A DNA stretch of 61,847 nt from Jaenimonas drosophilae (GCA_030849065.1 JASAON010001571.1:1-61847); one strand, 5' to 3'; positions 53,428-61,847 are shown, counted from the first letter of the stretch. Translations and numbers: made by a program. Notes: generated by a model not told the origin, from the sequence alone.

Positions 53428-53894
53428 GTTGGTTGCTGGCTGTATAACTCAGTGCAAACAACAACAAAACGTGTTTTGTGTGTGTGTGTGTGTTGCAGTC
53501 TTGGTGTTGTGGGTGAAGGAGGGGATAGGAAGAAAACTTCACCGCTCGTAGTACCGTTGCCTTCACGTTTCCCGTTGAAAAAAGAACCAAAAATAATATC
53601 AAAAAAAAAAACAGGGAACACGTGTTTTGAGTGTGTGTGGTGAAGTGAAGAAGTGCAGTGAAGAGCCAATCTAAAGCACAGCTATGTTGGGAAGTATGTA
53701 GGCGTATGTACGCTGGGTTATGCTGAGGAGTAGAGCACACAACAAGAAGAGAAAAAGGCAAATGACGTAGTTGGGCCATGTGGTGGTGTGGAAGTGCGTG
53801 GACCAAACCTCATTGGATATTGTTGTTGTTGTTGTTGTTGTTGTTGTTTGATGATGATGATGATGATGGAGGTGCATGCACATGGCACGCAACC
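53428..53894. other. Spacer upstream of HEATR6 with CAA-type and GAT-type repeats
   Basis: This 467-base spacer is ATG-free in the sense strand from 53428 to about 53776. It has T-rich sense tracts at 53577-53613 and 53742-53758, a TG run at 53477-53492, a TTG repeat at 53820-53849 and an ATG/GAT repeat at 53850-53870. Confidence 0.5.
53820..53870. repeat. (TTG)n followed by (GAT)n microsatellites
   Basis: Two adjoining trinucleotide repeats in the 3' flank of the SCYL1-like gene. They are the same two units that dominate coding repeats in this window. Confidence 0.9.
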
Positions 53895-56165
53895 TCAATC
53901 CATCTTTCGGGCACCAAGTCCTCCCTTCCGCAACTTCATACCTCCACCTGTTGCCGTTGTTGTTGTTGTTGTTGTTGTTGTTGCTGTTGTTGGTGATGCA
54001 AATGATGATGCGGTGGTGGCACCAGAGCCATGCACCCCCACCGAGGAAGGGTATGGGCTGGTGAAGCGCTGGGGAAGCGGGGAGGAGTTGGAGATACTCT
54101 GCACCGCATCCACGTGTTTGGTGGGCGGGCGGCGGAGTGCGGGACGACTTGGCACCGCTGCCGCCGCCTCCTCGTCGGAGAAGCCATCATCATCCCAGCC
54201 GTGGCTGTCGGAAGAGGTGTGCGCCGTGGTGGCTGCCGCCATTGCTGCGATGGATGGTGGCGCGCTGCTGCGCGTTGAAACAGCGGGTGGCACCAAGGGC
54301 GGTGAAGGGGCGGCGGAGCTCATCCTCGACGGGCCACTGCGGTGGCTGGAGGAGGCGGGGCTGTTGCCGGCGTTGAGGGCAGAGAGCGGCGCGTACTCAC
54401 TGGTGTTGGTGCTCGTCCTCTCCACCATTGTGGCGGAGGCGGAGGTGTTGGTGGTGGTGGTGGTGGCGGGCTGCTGCTGCTGCTCGCTCGGCATCATCTC
54501 ATGATGCGCGCGGAGGCGGTTCACCGCCTGTTGCAATACATCCAGCGCATGGACTCTAATCTCTGTAACAGCATCGAGCGTGAGTGGGGCGATGGCTGGC
54601 ACCACCATCTCCGCCACATTCTTCACTGGAATGATGGGGAGGATGGAGAGCATCGATCGCGCCGCCGCCGCCCTGCTCGGTGCGAAGCTATCCTTCAGCA
54701 TCCGGCCGAAGCCCATCATGGCGATGGTGCTGCGCTGCTCCAGCGGGATGCAATCCAGAATGAGGGAGAGACCAATCGTGGCGTTGGTGCGAATCGTACC
54801 ATCGCTATCCTTCTGAAGCAGGGCAATCATCTGCGGCACATCCTCCGTGAGAATGGTTTGCGAGAGGTGTGGGGCGAGGTGCACGAGGCCACGCACGGAG
54901 TACTCACGGATGCTCGGTTGAGGATGGGTAAACCCCTGGCGGTACAGCGGCCAGAGCTGCTGATGGAGCTGGGTGGGAGCCACCTTGTCGGCGAAGTCTG
55001 CAACGTGCTGAAGAAGGTGATAGCGCACGAGACGGTTTTCTTGTTGAAAGAGAACCAACAAGGGCGGCGTGCATTGCGTGCTAAACACATGTGGGTCCTC
55101 GACGCGACGCATGATGCGCAGAATGGGATGTACCACCTCCGCCACCACCCCGAGTGTGAGGGAGCCCATCAGTTGTGGCAGAAAGACGTGGAGGCAGGCC
55201 TCCATCGGGTACTCATCCACCTTCTCAGTGAGCTCACGGAAGAGATGCTCGCGCTCGCTCACGTCCAAGAGGCTCAGCTCCTGCAATCGTGTGGCGGCGT
55301 GCACGTAGGGGCTGGAGGTCAAAAAATCGCACGTACGCAGAAATTCTGCGACGCTGAGCCGACGCTTCGCACTAGCCTCACACAAGCCGCTGAAGGAGCT
55401 CTGCAAGGAGCGTGGAAGATGGCTGCGGCAGCTGCGCAGATCCGCCACCGTCAAGCTTCTCGCTGTACGCGGTTTAGGCTCTGTCGGGAGCACCATCGCA
55501 TCCATAATGAGGCAGGCAAAGCCCCAGGAATCCATGTGATTGGCATCTGTGCCAGCAACATCTGGTACCCGGCGGTACTCAGGGAGCTGTGCCACCGCGT
55601 GGCTGTAGAGCCCCTGGCCGGCGGCAGAGACGAGCTCCAGTCCAAAGAGCCGCCAGCCACCACCCGCCACAACGTACACCGCCTCGGCGCACACACTGGC
55701 GTGTTGCATGCCCTTTTGGTGTAACACACTCAGCGTTTGGCCCACGGTGTGCAGGCCGAGCGCCATGCTCTCGTGGTAGGTCTCATCATCACTGCCGTAG
55801 AGGCGCCGTCGCTCTGCTGCATCAGCCAACAAGGCGGTGAGTGGCTGGCATGGCTCCGTGGCGATGTAAATCGTCCCCTGATACTCAGTGCCACCCATAC
55901 AACGCAGCACACCACCTAAACGAAGACTCTTCGCCTGCTTCAGTGCGTTGCGTGCCATATCTTGCATGAGTGGTGCGAGGGTTTTTGTTTCAATGGAGAA
56001 GATGGAAACGGGGGCGGCATCATCGGTATCGCTCGTGCCAGGTCGGAGGCTCCACGTGAGTGTGCTCGTTGGCACCACACACACATCTGTGGCGGAGCTA
56101 CTCAGGGCAAATGGGAAGTCGGGGATGGCCGTGGAGAGGCCAAAGGCCTTGAGGAGGAAAGCCAT
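53895..56165 (-). CDS. SCYL1: SCYL1-family pseudokinase with HEAT repeats and COPI-type tail
   Basis: SCYL1 links COPI coats to the Golgi. Residues 1-290 are a pseudokinase. A β3-like VSIFSIETK is present, LHQKGMQHASVC stands where a catalytic HRD loop would be, and WRLFGLELVS replaces the DFG strand, close to the WKLGGLD of animal SCYL1. DSWGFACLI and a C-terminal lobe ending KRRLSVAEFLRTCDFL complete it. Residues 300-590 form HEAT repeats (SIREYSVRGLVHLAPHLSQ; GTIRTNATIGLSLILDCIP). A Ser/Thr/Gln-rich linker precedes the end GGLGARKMD. The last four residues, RKMD, correspond to the RKLD-type C-terminal coatomer-binding motif described for SCYL1. The leader starts at an acceptor at 56409-56410. 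In-frame codons upstream of 56165 are not preceded by ATG. Confidence 0.93.
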   Translation of the reverse strand: MAFLLKAFGLSTAIPDFPFALSSSATDVCVVPTSTLTWSLRPGTSDTDDAAPVSIFSIETKTLAPLMQDMARNALKQAKSLRLGGVLRCMGGTEYQGTIYIATEPCQPLTALLADAAERRRLYGSDDETYHESMALGLHTVGQTLSVLHQKGMQHASVCAEAVYVVAGGGWRLFGLELVSAAGQGLYSHAVAQLPEYRRVPDVAGTDANHMDSWGFACLIMDAMVLPTEPKPRTARSLTVADLRSCRSHLPRSLQSSFSGLCEASAKRRLSVAEFLRTCDFLTSSPYVHAATRLQELSLLDVSEREHLFRELTEKVDEYPMEACLHVFLPQLMGSLTLGVVAEVVHPILRIMRRVEDPHVFSTQCTPPLLVLFQQENRLVRYHLLQHVADFADKVAPTQLHQQLWPLYRQGFTHPQPSIREYSVRGLVHLAPHLSQTILTEDVPQMIALLQKDSDGTIRTNATIGLSLILDCIPLEQRSTIAMMGFGRMLKDSFAPSRAAAARSMLSILPIIPVKNVAEMVVPAIAPLTLDAVTEIRVHALDVLQQAVNRLRAHHEMMPSEQQQQPATTTTTNTSASATMVERTSTNTSEYAPLSALNAGNSPASSSHRSGPSRMSSAAPSPPLVPPAVSTRSSAPPSIAAMAAATTAHTSSDSHGWDDDGFSDEEAAAAVPSRPALRRPPTKHVDAVQSISNSSPLPQRFTSPYPSSVGVHGSGATTASSFASPTTATTTTTTTTTATGGGMKLRKGGLGARKMD

Positions 56166-56560
56166 GGATACCCCGCGTGTGTGTGTGTGTGTGTGTGTGT
56201 TTGTGTGATAAAATGAAAAGCCAAGATGTAGTCCAGCAAAAAGAACACTAGAGGAAAGAGCCCCCCAACAATACACGTGTGTATGATGTTGTGAGGATAC
56301 GCAAGAGCTGTAGGCAGGTTTGCTCCTTGTTGGTTGTATGTGTGCGCACCAAATCTTATCAGCACTAATGGCGGTGAGCAGCCACCACCACACAGCCAAT
56401 GAGCTTAACTACAATGACGAAAGAAAAAAAGAAAGAAAGAAACGGTTGAAGCTTCATGGTTGATGCATTTCGTGAAGATGAATGCTCACCAATTACACAG
56501 AATAGTTATGATTGTTGTTGTTGTTGTGTGATGAAGATGGCATCTTCCACGCACTCCGGC
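56166..56560. other. Spacer upstream of the SCYL1-like gene
   Basis: This 395-base spacer is free of sense ATG from 56166 to 56455. It contains a TG repeat (56178-56202), a strong pyrimidine tract (56418-56442, sense) with AG at 56409-56410, and a TTG run at 56513-56527. Nothing else was recognised. Confidence 0.55.
56409..56442 (-). promoter_or_regulatory. Predicted trans-splice acceptor of the SCYL1-like gene
   Basis: The sense tract TTTCTTTCTTTCTTTTTTTC is followed by its first AG at 56409-56410 (CATTGTAG). The 243-base leader contains no ATG. Confidence 0.7.
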
Positions 56561-58300
56561 TCACCTGTACGAGGGAGCAGCCGACGGTTTCGATGACGAG
56601 TGCGCCGGAGACGGCCTGCGTTGGCCGCATCGGCACAACACACGTTCGCGATAGTTTTGGCTGTTGCAGGATGGGCACAACCAATCACCCCAGGTCCAGA
56701 AGGAGATCACCGAACACGAGAGTGTTGAGGTGCCGGGAAGACCACAGGAGGTACAGTGCTCGAGCTGCACACCAGCACCACCAACACTCTCCTTGCCACG
56801 ATCATTGTGATGGCGGGTTTCGTTAACCACATGGCACGCACACCGCCAACAACTTCCGTCGTGGAGCATTTGATGGTGCCACGGTTGATGGCAGTGGCGG
56901 CAGCGTCCATCTCCGTGCCGCACTTGTGAGATCTTCACGGGCAACACATCCGCCTTGTTCGGCTGCTCCATCTTGCTGCCCAGTGGCCGGCCGCCACGTA
57001 CGCCATCTCCGCGCAGTCCAACCACATGGCATGAGGCATGGTTTACACCATCGCACTGCTCGCAGAACCAGTTGGTGCATCCGCGGAGGTCCCAGCCACC
57101 ACCAACGAGCTGTTGCAACACCGCAGGGCTGCCCACGGTGCGAGGAAGACGGCAACGCGCACAGCTCGCACGCGTACTGTGATTGACGACGCCACACGCA
57201 CACCACCACGGGTCTCGTGGGTAGGAACGTACGCAAGCCCCATGCATCGAAGCTTGGCAGAAATCACAACGCACCTCACCCGAGTGTGCGCCAACACAGT
57301 TGTCAGAGCCAAAGTCTTGCCCATGACGGTTGTGCTCCTCCCCATAAATGATGTTGTTGCTGATGTGCTTCTCTGCGCGGCAACTGGGGCAGAGGAGGTG
57401 AAGATCGAAGCGCTCACGTTGACACAAACGGCATCGTCGCGTATGAAGTGAGTTCACTTCGCGGCAGTGCGCGCAGGTCCATCGAAGAATGCGGTTCTTC
57501 ACCACAATGACGGCACCGAGAGGGGAGGCACTCACCTCATCCGCAACACGCTCGCGTGAAGAGATGGGTTGTTGTTGTTGTTGTGATGAAGATGTATTCA
57601 TCAATGATGGAGATGCCGGATCAGCCTCTCCTCGAGGCTCACCACAACAGCGGCAGGAACCTTCATCAACGTGAGTGCATTCGCCACAACTGTTGCAGCA
57701 CCACTGACGTACATCACGACGTTGAGCGGCAGCTTGTGAATGAAGTGAGAGATCATGCCGAAGCGTGTGGCAGCCATCGCAAATGGTGCGTGTTGCGTGC
57801 GGCATGGCCATGAGGCACCTGCCACACACCCAGCCACTCACACGCAGCGCTGCCTGACCCTCTGGGCTCTGCTCCACCTGCTGCACACGAGCACGTGCAT
57901 CATCTGTGAGCGGCTCTGGCTCCTTCATGCGTGCACGTACATCATCTCGAGAGGATGAATCGCGTTGTTGTTGGTGTTGCAAACGTACATCGTGGCCACC
58001 CTTGGGCATCTGTGTGTTGTATTCCACCTCATCCATCGGCCATGGCGGGAGCTCCTCAGAGGAGGGAAGCCGTGATGATGATGATGATGATGATGTTGTT
58101 GTTGTTGCAGCAGCAGCAGCCTTCTCCGCGTCTTGTTCCACGGCACGCATGGCGAGACCACGTTGGCGAGGCCCGAGCGACGACGTGTGTATCCCACCAA
58201 CTCCGCGGCAGCACCACATCGGCGGTGTATGGCGTGTAGCGCCATGAAGCCGGCGTAGAGCGCACTTGTGCGTACCCACGACGAGGAGGTTGGCCAACAT
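56561..58300 (-). CDS. Multi-RanBP2-type zinc-finger protein, probably mitochondrial RNA-binding
   Basis: RanBP2-type fingers (W-x-C-x2-C-...-N-x6-C-x2-C) bind single-stranded RNA or protein. The 579-residue product has an N-terminus rich in basic and hydroxylated residues and nearly free of acidic ones (MLANLLVVGTHKCALRRLHG), fitting a mitochondrial presequence. Then comes a series of Cys4 units: 157-180 (GWVCGRC...CDGC), 200-222 (WCCNSC...CRCC), 274-296 (RWTCAHCREVNSLHTRRC), 304-348, 366-387 (WWCACGVVNHSTRASC), one or two interrupted units over 411-518, and 540-562 (DWLCPSCNSQNYRERVLC). Kinetoplastid mitochondria use RanBP2-type finger proteins in RNA processing, but no named orthologue is claimed. 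If the leader began at the first AG (58340-58341), it would retain an overlapping out-of-frame ATG at 58329. A second AG at 58305-58306 avoids it. Confidence 0.82.
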   Translation of the reverse strand: MLANLLVVGTHKCALRRLHGATRHTPPMWCCRGVGGIHTSSLGPRQRGLAMRAVEQDAEKAAAAATTTTSSSSSSSRLPSSEELPPWPMDEVEYNTQMPKGGHDVRLQHQQQRDSSSRDDVRARMKEPEPLTDDARARVQQVEQSPEGQAALRVSGWVCGRCLMAMPHATRTICDGCHTLRHDLSLHSQAAAQRRDVRQWCCNSCGECTHVDEGSCRCCGEPRGEADPASPSLMNTSSSQQQQQPISSRERVADEVSASPLGAVIVVKNRILRWTCAHCREVNSLHTRRCRLCQRERFDLHLLCPSCRAEKHISNNIIYGEEHNRHGQDFGSDNCVGAHSGEVRCDFCQASMHGACVRSYPRDPWWCACGVVNHSTRASCARCRLPRTVGSPAVLQQLVGGGWDLRGCTNWFCEQCDGVNHASCHVVGLRGDGVRGGRPLGSKMEQPNKADVLPVKISQVRHGDGRCRHCHQPWHHQMLHDGSCWRCACHVVNETRHHNDRGKESVGGAGVQLEHCTSCGLPGTSTLSCSVISFWTWGDWLCPSCNSQNYRERVLCRCGQRRPSPAHSSSKPSAAPSYR

Positions 58301-58640
58301 CTTTGCTGAACCTTTACCTCACTCTTCATCAAACGTCAGCTACAAAGCACACACAAAACATTGGTGGAGAGATGGATGGAAGAGAAAAAGTGAGTGAGTG
58401 ATTAAAGGTAGCATGCATCATGTGTATGACGCAGGCACACACATACACAAACATGGTCGTCGTCGTGGTTTCGTACATACACACACACACACATGCACGT
58501 GCACTGGTGTACGCAACTTGCCAAGACAACAACAACAACAACAACAATCAGCGGTAAGCCCAGGCATGATAGCCACAGGGATATAAAGAATAACACACAC
58601 TTCAAGATTGTGTGATGTGAGGACACTCACTCACCATCAT

Positions 58641-58670
58641 ACACGTACATACACGTACATACACGTACAC
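58641..58670. repeat. 10-base tandem repeat (ACACGTACAT)3
   Basis: Three consecutive near-perfect copies of ACACGTACAT in the spacer. Confidence 0.9.
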
Positions 58671-58740
58671 ATGTGTAGGTATGTGCCTGTATGAATGTGT
58701 ATGTTTAACGTGTATGAAAATATATATTGCTTGTGTGTGT

Positions 58741-58764
58741 GAGTGAGTGAGTGAGTGAGTGAGT
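58741..58764. repeat. (GAGT)n microsatellite
   Basis: Six GAGT units directly after a TG run. Confidence 0.9.
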
Positions 58765-59187
58765 GCGTGTGGCACTCACGGCACCCCTCCCACACACGCA
58801 CACACACGCGCCCGCACCTCTCCCCCCTCCCCTCACCCCTCTTCCTCCTTGGCTGCAGTCTGTGGTGGAAGCTGCACAGTGGAGTACGTTGGTGATGATG
58901 ATTCGATGTTTTCTTTTTTTTTCTTTTTTTGGATGTCGGTGTTAGTTGTTGTGTAGTGTGTGTAGAGATACAGGGATGGCGAGCACACCTCCTCTCGGCG
59001 TTGGAGAGGTTTGGTGCTCTGCCCACGATACATCAAGAGGGGGGAAAAAAAACGGAGAGGCTGAGCTGGAAGCAGTGATACAGGAAGATGATGGATGCTC
59101 CACGGTATCATGCAATTTCTACGCCCCCCCCCTCACTCATACCCCACGGATGTACGTGCTTACTTCAAGTGGAGGGAGGGGGGGAAA

Positions 59188-61506
59188 TCATCGTGGCACA
59201 CCAACACTACTCACGGCGCCATGTGGCGGAGAGAGCAGCGCCGGACGAGGTGGTGAGACGATGCTATCACCAGGATGATGATGATGATGATGATGATCTG
59301 AATCACGTGCCACTGCATCAAGCGCGGAGGCCACGCCCGGTGTTGGCTCCATTGCAGCCCACGCAGAGCTCGGCGAGAGAAGATGGCGCCCACGTGATGG
59401 GCTGCGACTGCCGCTGCCGTTGTTCCTGATGTGCGTAGAAGGTGGATGAGCGGGTGAGAGGAGCCTCGCCGAGGGGCTCATGGGCGGTGATGCAGAAGAT
59501 GGTCGTGCAGGCGTTGGCAGCTCCGCCAGAGATTCCTGCCGTCCTGCCATGAACGATGTGGTTGTGGTGGTGGTGTTGGTTCTGATGTGTTGTTCCGAGC
59601 GTACCACCTCCACCACCTCCTCCAATTCGTTGCTCAACAGGACGGAATCCTCGGCCGCCGGAGGATGATGAATCGATGGCACATCATTATTTTCATCATC
59701 ATCATTTGGAGCAGCGGTGATGGCGGCAGCACTGTGGGGAGGTCGTGCGCTGGTGTTGTTGCTGCTGCTTCGGTTCCACCATGGATGATCATCATGATTG
59801 CCAGAGTTGTGGTGGCTTAGTGGTGTGGGAGGACGTACGCCAGCGGCAGCAGCGCTCGTCGCACGCTTCCACGAGGGCGTTGATGAGAGGCTACGCGCGC
59901 GTGGTGGTGAGCTGCTCCCTGACTGACGGGGTCGGTGTTGGTGGCGATGATGATGACGATGTTGTTGTTGTTGTGTTGGGGGAGTAGGGAGTGAAGAAGG
60001 AGCTGGTACGGATGAACGTATTGGTGCTGCGTTGGCACCTTCTGGCGGTGGCCGTCGATGAAGTTGCCGCAACGTGTGAAGAATGGAGTCCGCCGATGAC
60101 CCGTCGCCATGACGAAGCTCGTGCAAACCTCCGTGCAAGAGTGAGGCAGAACGTTGTTGTTGTTGTTGCTGATCATCAGCACCACCACCACTGCCATCAC
60201 AACGTCGAGCTGCCACTCCGTCCTCCTCCGCACCCAGTATCGCCGTAGCATCGGTATGTACGCTACTTGATGTGCTGCGTAAGTCAGAGCGATTCACAAC
60301 CGCCACAGGAATGTGCGAGCGGCCTTGCTGGCCAACAACCTCATTCTCCTCTTCATCATCATTCTCATTCTCATTCTCATTCTCGCCATTATCATCATCA
60401 TCACCATCATCATCGGCATCACCAACGTCTGCTCGGCGTGGAGGCTGCTTCTCCATCAGCATCAGTGCTGCTACATCTACACCAACACCAACATCAACGC
60501 AGGAAGATGATGGTTTTGGTCGCGTGGTTGCATCACCGTGGAACAACGTTCGTGCGGTGGCACTGAGCTCCTCACTCGTTGATCGCGCACGTGAGTGTTC
60601 CGGTGAAACGTGTGTTTTCAAATAATCAATGAAGAAGCGCGGCGGTGTGTTGCGAAGGAGGCACACAGATGACGTCGATGGAGATCGGCCACTATCTTGT
60701 GCAGCACGTGTTGGTGCATCGATACGCTCCGGCGTGGCCATCAACGCCGCAGCAGGTGAGGATGATGATAATAATAATGATGGTGGCACCAGTTTTGGGG
60801 GCTCCATCATCACGGTGGACGTGGAGCTCGTCGAGGATGTTGTTGGGGAGGTCGCTGCGCTATCCGCAAATGGCTGCGACGTGGAGCGATTGCTGCGCGA
60901 TAGTTCGTCCACGGCTTCATCATCAGCAGCTGGGTTGGCACCACCACCACCCCCACCAGCATCATCGTCAACGTGATCATCTACTACTTCACCAGCAACA
61001 TCCTTCCCAATCTTCATGTTCTCCATCGTACCTCCTTCTTCTTGTGTTGTGGCCATGATGCATGGCCGACGATGCACCGAGGTGCCATCCGGCGCACTTG
61101 CCGATCGCCCGCTTGTGGAGATGGGGCTCACACCTCCATCGTACATCGATGGCACGCACACACGTACATCTTCCGCATCTTCCGACTCCGCCATCAATGG
61201 GGTTGTGGCGGTGGCGGCGTTGGCGGTGGTGATGATCTGCTCCATGGTCTGTACCGCGGCGCTCATTCGCCCTTGAGCTTGTTGTTGTCCGTGTGCTTGT
61301 GGTTGGCCAAAGACACGTGGCGGGCTACGTCCAGTGGAGCTACGTCGCGCAGATAATTGATTGCCGTGCACCAAAGGAGATGTCCAGCCCGCCGCACTTC
61401 CGTGCGCGGATGGCGGTGACGTTGATGCTTCTCGGCCAACATCTGTTGAGGTCAGCCGTTTTTTCGGCTGTACCGTGGACCCTCGCGAGCAGAGCTGATT
61501 GCCCAT
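59188..61506 (-). CDS. Large disordered protein with acylation-type N-terminus
   Basis: The 772-residue product was not recognised. It begins MGNQLCSRGSTVQPKKR. Gly2 with Asn3 and a Cys at position 6, followed by basic residues, is the classic pattern for N-myristoylation plus palmitoylation, a route to the flagellar or plasma membrane in kinetoplastids. The rest is Ser/Thr/Pro/Asp-rich, with a few possibly ordered pieces (PPRFFIDYLKTHVSPEHSRA; ADSILHTLRQLHRR; LLSNELEEVVEVV). Asp/Asn/Glu and Gln runs and a seven-His run near the C-terminus come from trinucleotide repeats. The start is the first ATG after the acceptor at 61589-61590. An in-frame extension upstream has no ATG in the mature leader. 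A membrane-anchored disordered scaffold is the best guess. Confidence 0.8.
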   Translation of the reverse strand: MGNQLCSRGSTVQPKKRLTSTDVGREASTSPPSAHGSAAGWTSPLVHGNQLSARRSSTGRSPPRVFGQPQAHGQQQAQGRMSAAVQTMEQIITTANAATATTPLMAESEDAEDVRVCVPSMYDGGVSPISTSGRSASAPDGTSVHRRPCIMATTQEEGGTMENMKIGKDVAGEVVDDHVDDDAGGGGGGANPAADDEAVDELSRSNRSTSQPFADSAATSPTTSSTSSTSTVMMEPPKLVPPSLLLSSSSPAAALMATPERIDAPTRAAQDSGRSPSTSSVCLLRNTPPRFFIDYLKTHVSPEHSRARSTSEELSATARTLFHGDATTRPKPSSSCVDVGVGVDVAALMLMEKQPPRRADVGDADDDGDDDDNGENENENENDDEEENEVVGQQGRSHIPVAVVNRSDLRSTSSSVHTDATAILGAEEDGVAARRCDGSGGGADDQQQQQQRSASLLHGGLHELRHGDGSSADSILHTLRQLHRRPPPEGANAAPIRSSVPAPSSLPTPPTQQQQHRHHHRHQHRPRQSGSSSPPRARSLSSTPSWKRATSAAAAGVRPPTPLSHHNSGNHDDHPWWNRSSSNNTSARPPHSAAAITAAPNDDDENNDVPSIHHPPAAEDSVLLSNELEEVVEVVRSEQHIRTNTTTTTTSFMAGRQESLAELPTPARPSSASPPMSPSARLLSPAHPPSTHIRNNGSGSRSPSRGRHLLSPSSAWAAMEPTPGVASALDAVARDSDHHHHHHHPGDSIVSPPRPALLSPPHGAVSSVGVPR

Positions 61507-61847
61507 ACACAACACACAGTGAGAGATGAATGATGAATGTGTGTGCGTAAGTGTACCTGTATGTATGTATGTATGCTCACAATGTTGGCTACACAACCAA
61601 CACATAAGAAGAATCACGTTGATGAAGAAACACGATGACGATTGGCACAATGAGATGGCAACACAAATCAAGAACCAGGAGCAGTTTGATGTGTGTGAGC
61701 ACAAGGATTGAGAGAGTGTGTTTATGAAGATATATATAGCGCCAAGGCTACTCACTAACTCAGCATCATCACACACAGGTATGATAGTTGGTGGGCGTGT
61801 ACGTGTGCGTGTGTGTTGAATGTTATGGTGTGTGAGGGGGGCACAGA
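61507..61847. other. Right-edge spacer, upstream of the last gene
   Basis: This 341-base stretch holds the predicted 82-base leader (61507-61588), AG at 61589-61590 and an ATGT repeat at 61558-61575. The remainder would be the 3' flank of the next gene to the right, which is outside the window. Confidence 0.5.

Larger units (their letters stand above)
58301..59187. other. Spacer with 10-base and 4-base tandem repeats
   Basis: This 887-base spacer contains the short leader of the zinc-finger gene, an AAC run at 58528-58547 on the plus strand, a 10-base repeat (58641-58670), a GTGA repeat (58741-58764), a C-rich block (58785-58850) and a T-rich plus-strand block (58909-58930). Most of it is probably 3' flank of the disordered-protein gene. 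No RNA or protein gene was recognised. Confidence 0.5.

Noticed and set aside
54342..55724. A 460-codon open frame on the plus strand
   Set aside because: It lies wholly antisense to the SCYL1-like gene, has no recognisable domain, and is explained by codon bias of the real gene on the other strand.
58801..58930. A pyrimidine-rich plus-strand block that could suggest plus-strand transcription
   Set aside because: No plus-strand gene with coding character lies to the right of it, and every supported gene in the window is on the minus strand.
1..61847. tRNA, rRNA, spliced-leader RNA or transposon sequences
   Set aside because: No tRNA B-box-like motif with a pairing partner, no conserved rRNA stretch, and no reverse-transcriptase or integrase motif was seen while reading both strands. 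A tRNAscan/Infernal run would settle this.

Overview
This window looks like a piece of a nuclear chromosome from a flagellated kinetoplastid, most likely a free-living bodonid-type cell. The species call is inference. The evidence is structural. Every supported gene is on the minus strand, none is interrupted by an intron, and genes follow one another with gaps of about 0.15-1.4 kb. Upstream of most starts there is a sense-strand polypyrimidine tract, then the first AG, then a leader free of ATG. That is the layout of a polycistronic unit resolved by spliced-leader trans-splicing. The unit is transcribed from the right edge (about 61.8 kb) to the left edge. No strand switch, rRNA, tRNA, CRISPR array or transposon was recognised.

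Layout from high to low coordinates (the direction of transcription): a large disordered protein with an acylation-type N-terminus (59.2-61.5 kb); a multi-RanBP2 zinc-finger protein (56.6-58.3); a SCYL1-type pseudokinase (53.9-56.2); a HEATR6-like HEAT protein (50.1-53.4); a degenerate ABCG-type transporter (46.7-49.3); two small membrane proteins (45.5-46.4); a membrane protein with a histone-H1-like tail (44.5-45.3); a protein resembling the N-terminal domain of cyclase-associated protein (41.9-43.5); aspartyl-tRNA synthetase (39.6-41.4) and a YbaK-type deacylase (38.5-39.3); a probable mitochondrial protein (37.2-38.1); an EME1-like candidate (35.6-36.9); a multi-pass membrane protein (34.0-35.3); katanin p60 with an unusual N-terminus (30.4-33.3); a VHS+GAT (TOM1-like) protein (27.4-28.9); a PDCD2/TSR4 protein (25.2-26.4); a 1,688-residue low-complexity protein (19.8-24.9); a SET-like protein (17.5-19.3); IFT172 (11.7-17.0); a small single-pass protein (10.7-11.2); a coiled-coil/poly-Asn protein (6.6-10.1); epsilon-tubulin (4.7-6.2); axonemal dynein light chain p28/DNALI1 (3.6-4.4); another coiled-coil low-complexity protein (0.4-3.0); and the first codons of a further gene at the left edge.

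The genes do not form one pathway, as expected in kinetoplastid units where neighbours are usually unrelated. Several do serve the flagellum, basal body and microtubules (DNALI1, epsilon-tubulin, IFT172, katanin). Others serve membrane traffic (SCYL1, TOM1-like), translation (AspRS, YbaK, TSR4) and probably mitochondrial RNA or metabolism. Trinucleotide microsatellites, mainly CAA-type and GAT-type, pervade both coding and spacer DNA and create the Asn, Thr, Gln, Asp, Ser and His runs seen in most of the proteins.

Starts were chosen as the first ATG after the predicted splice acceptor. This shortens many open frames that run upstream through non-coding leader. Family names rest on recognised motifs read by eye; no database search was run.
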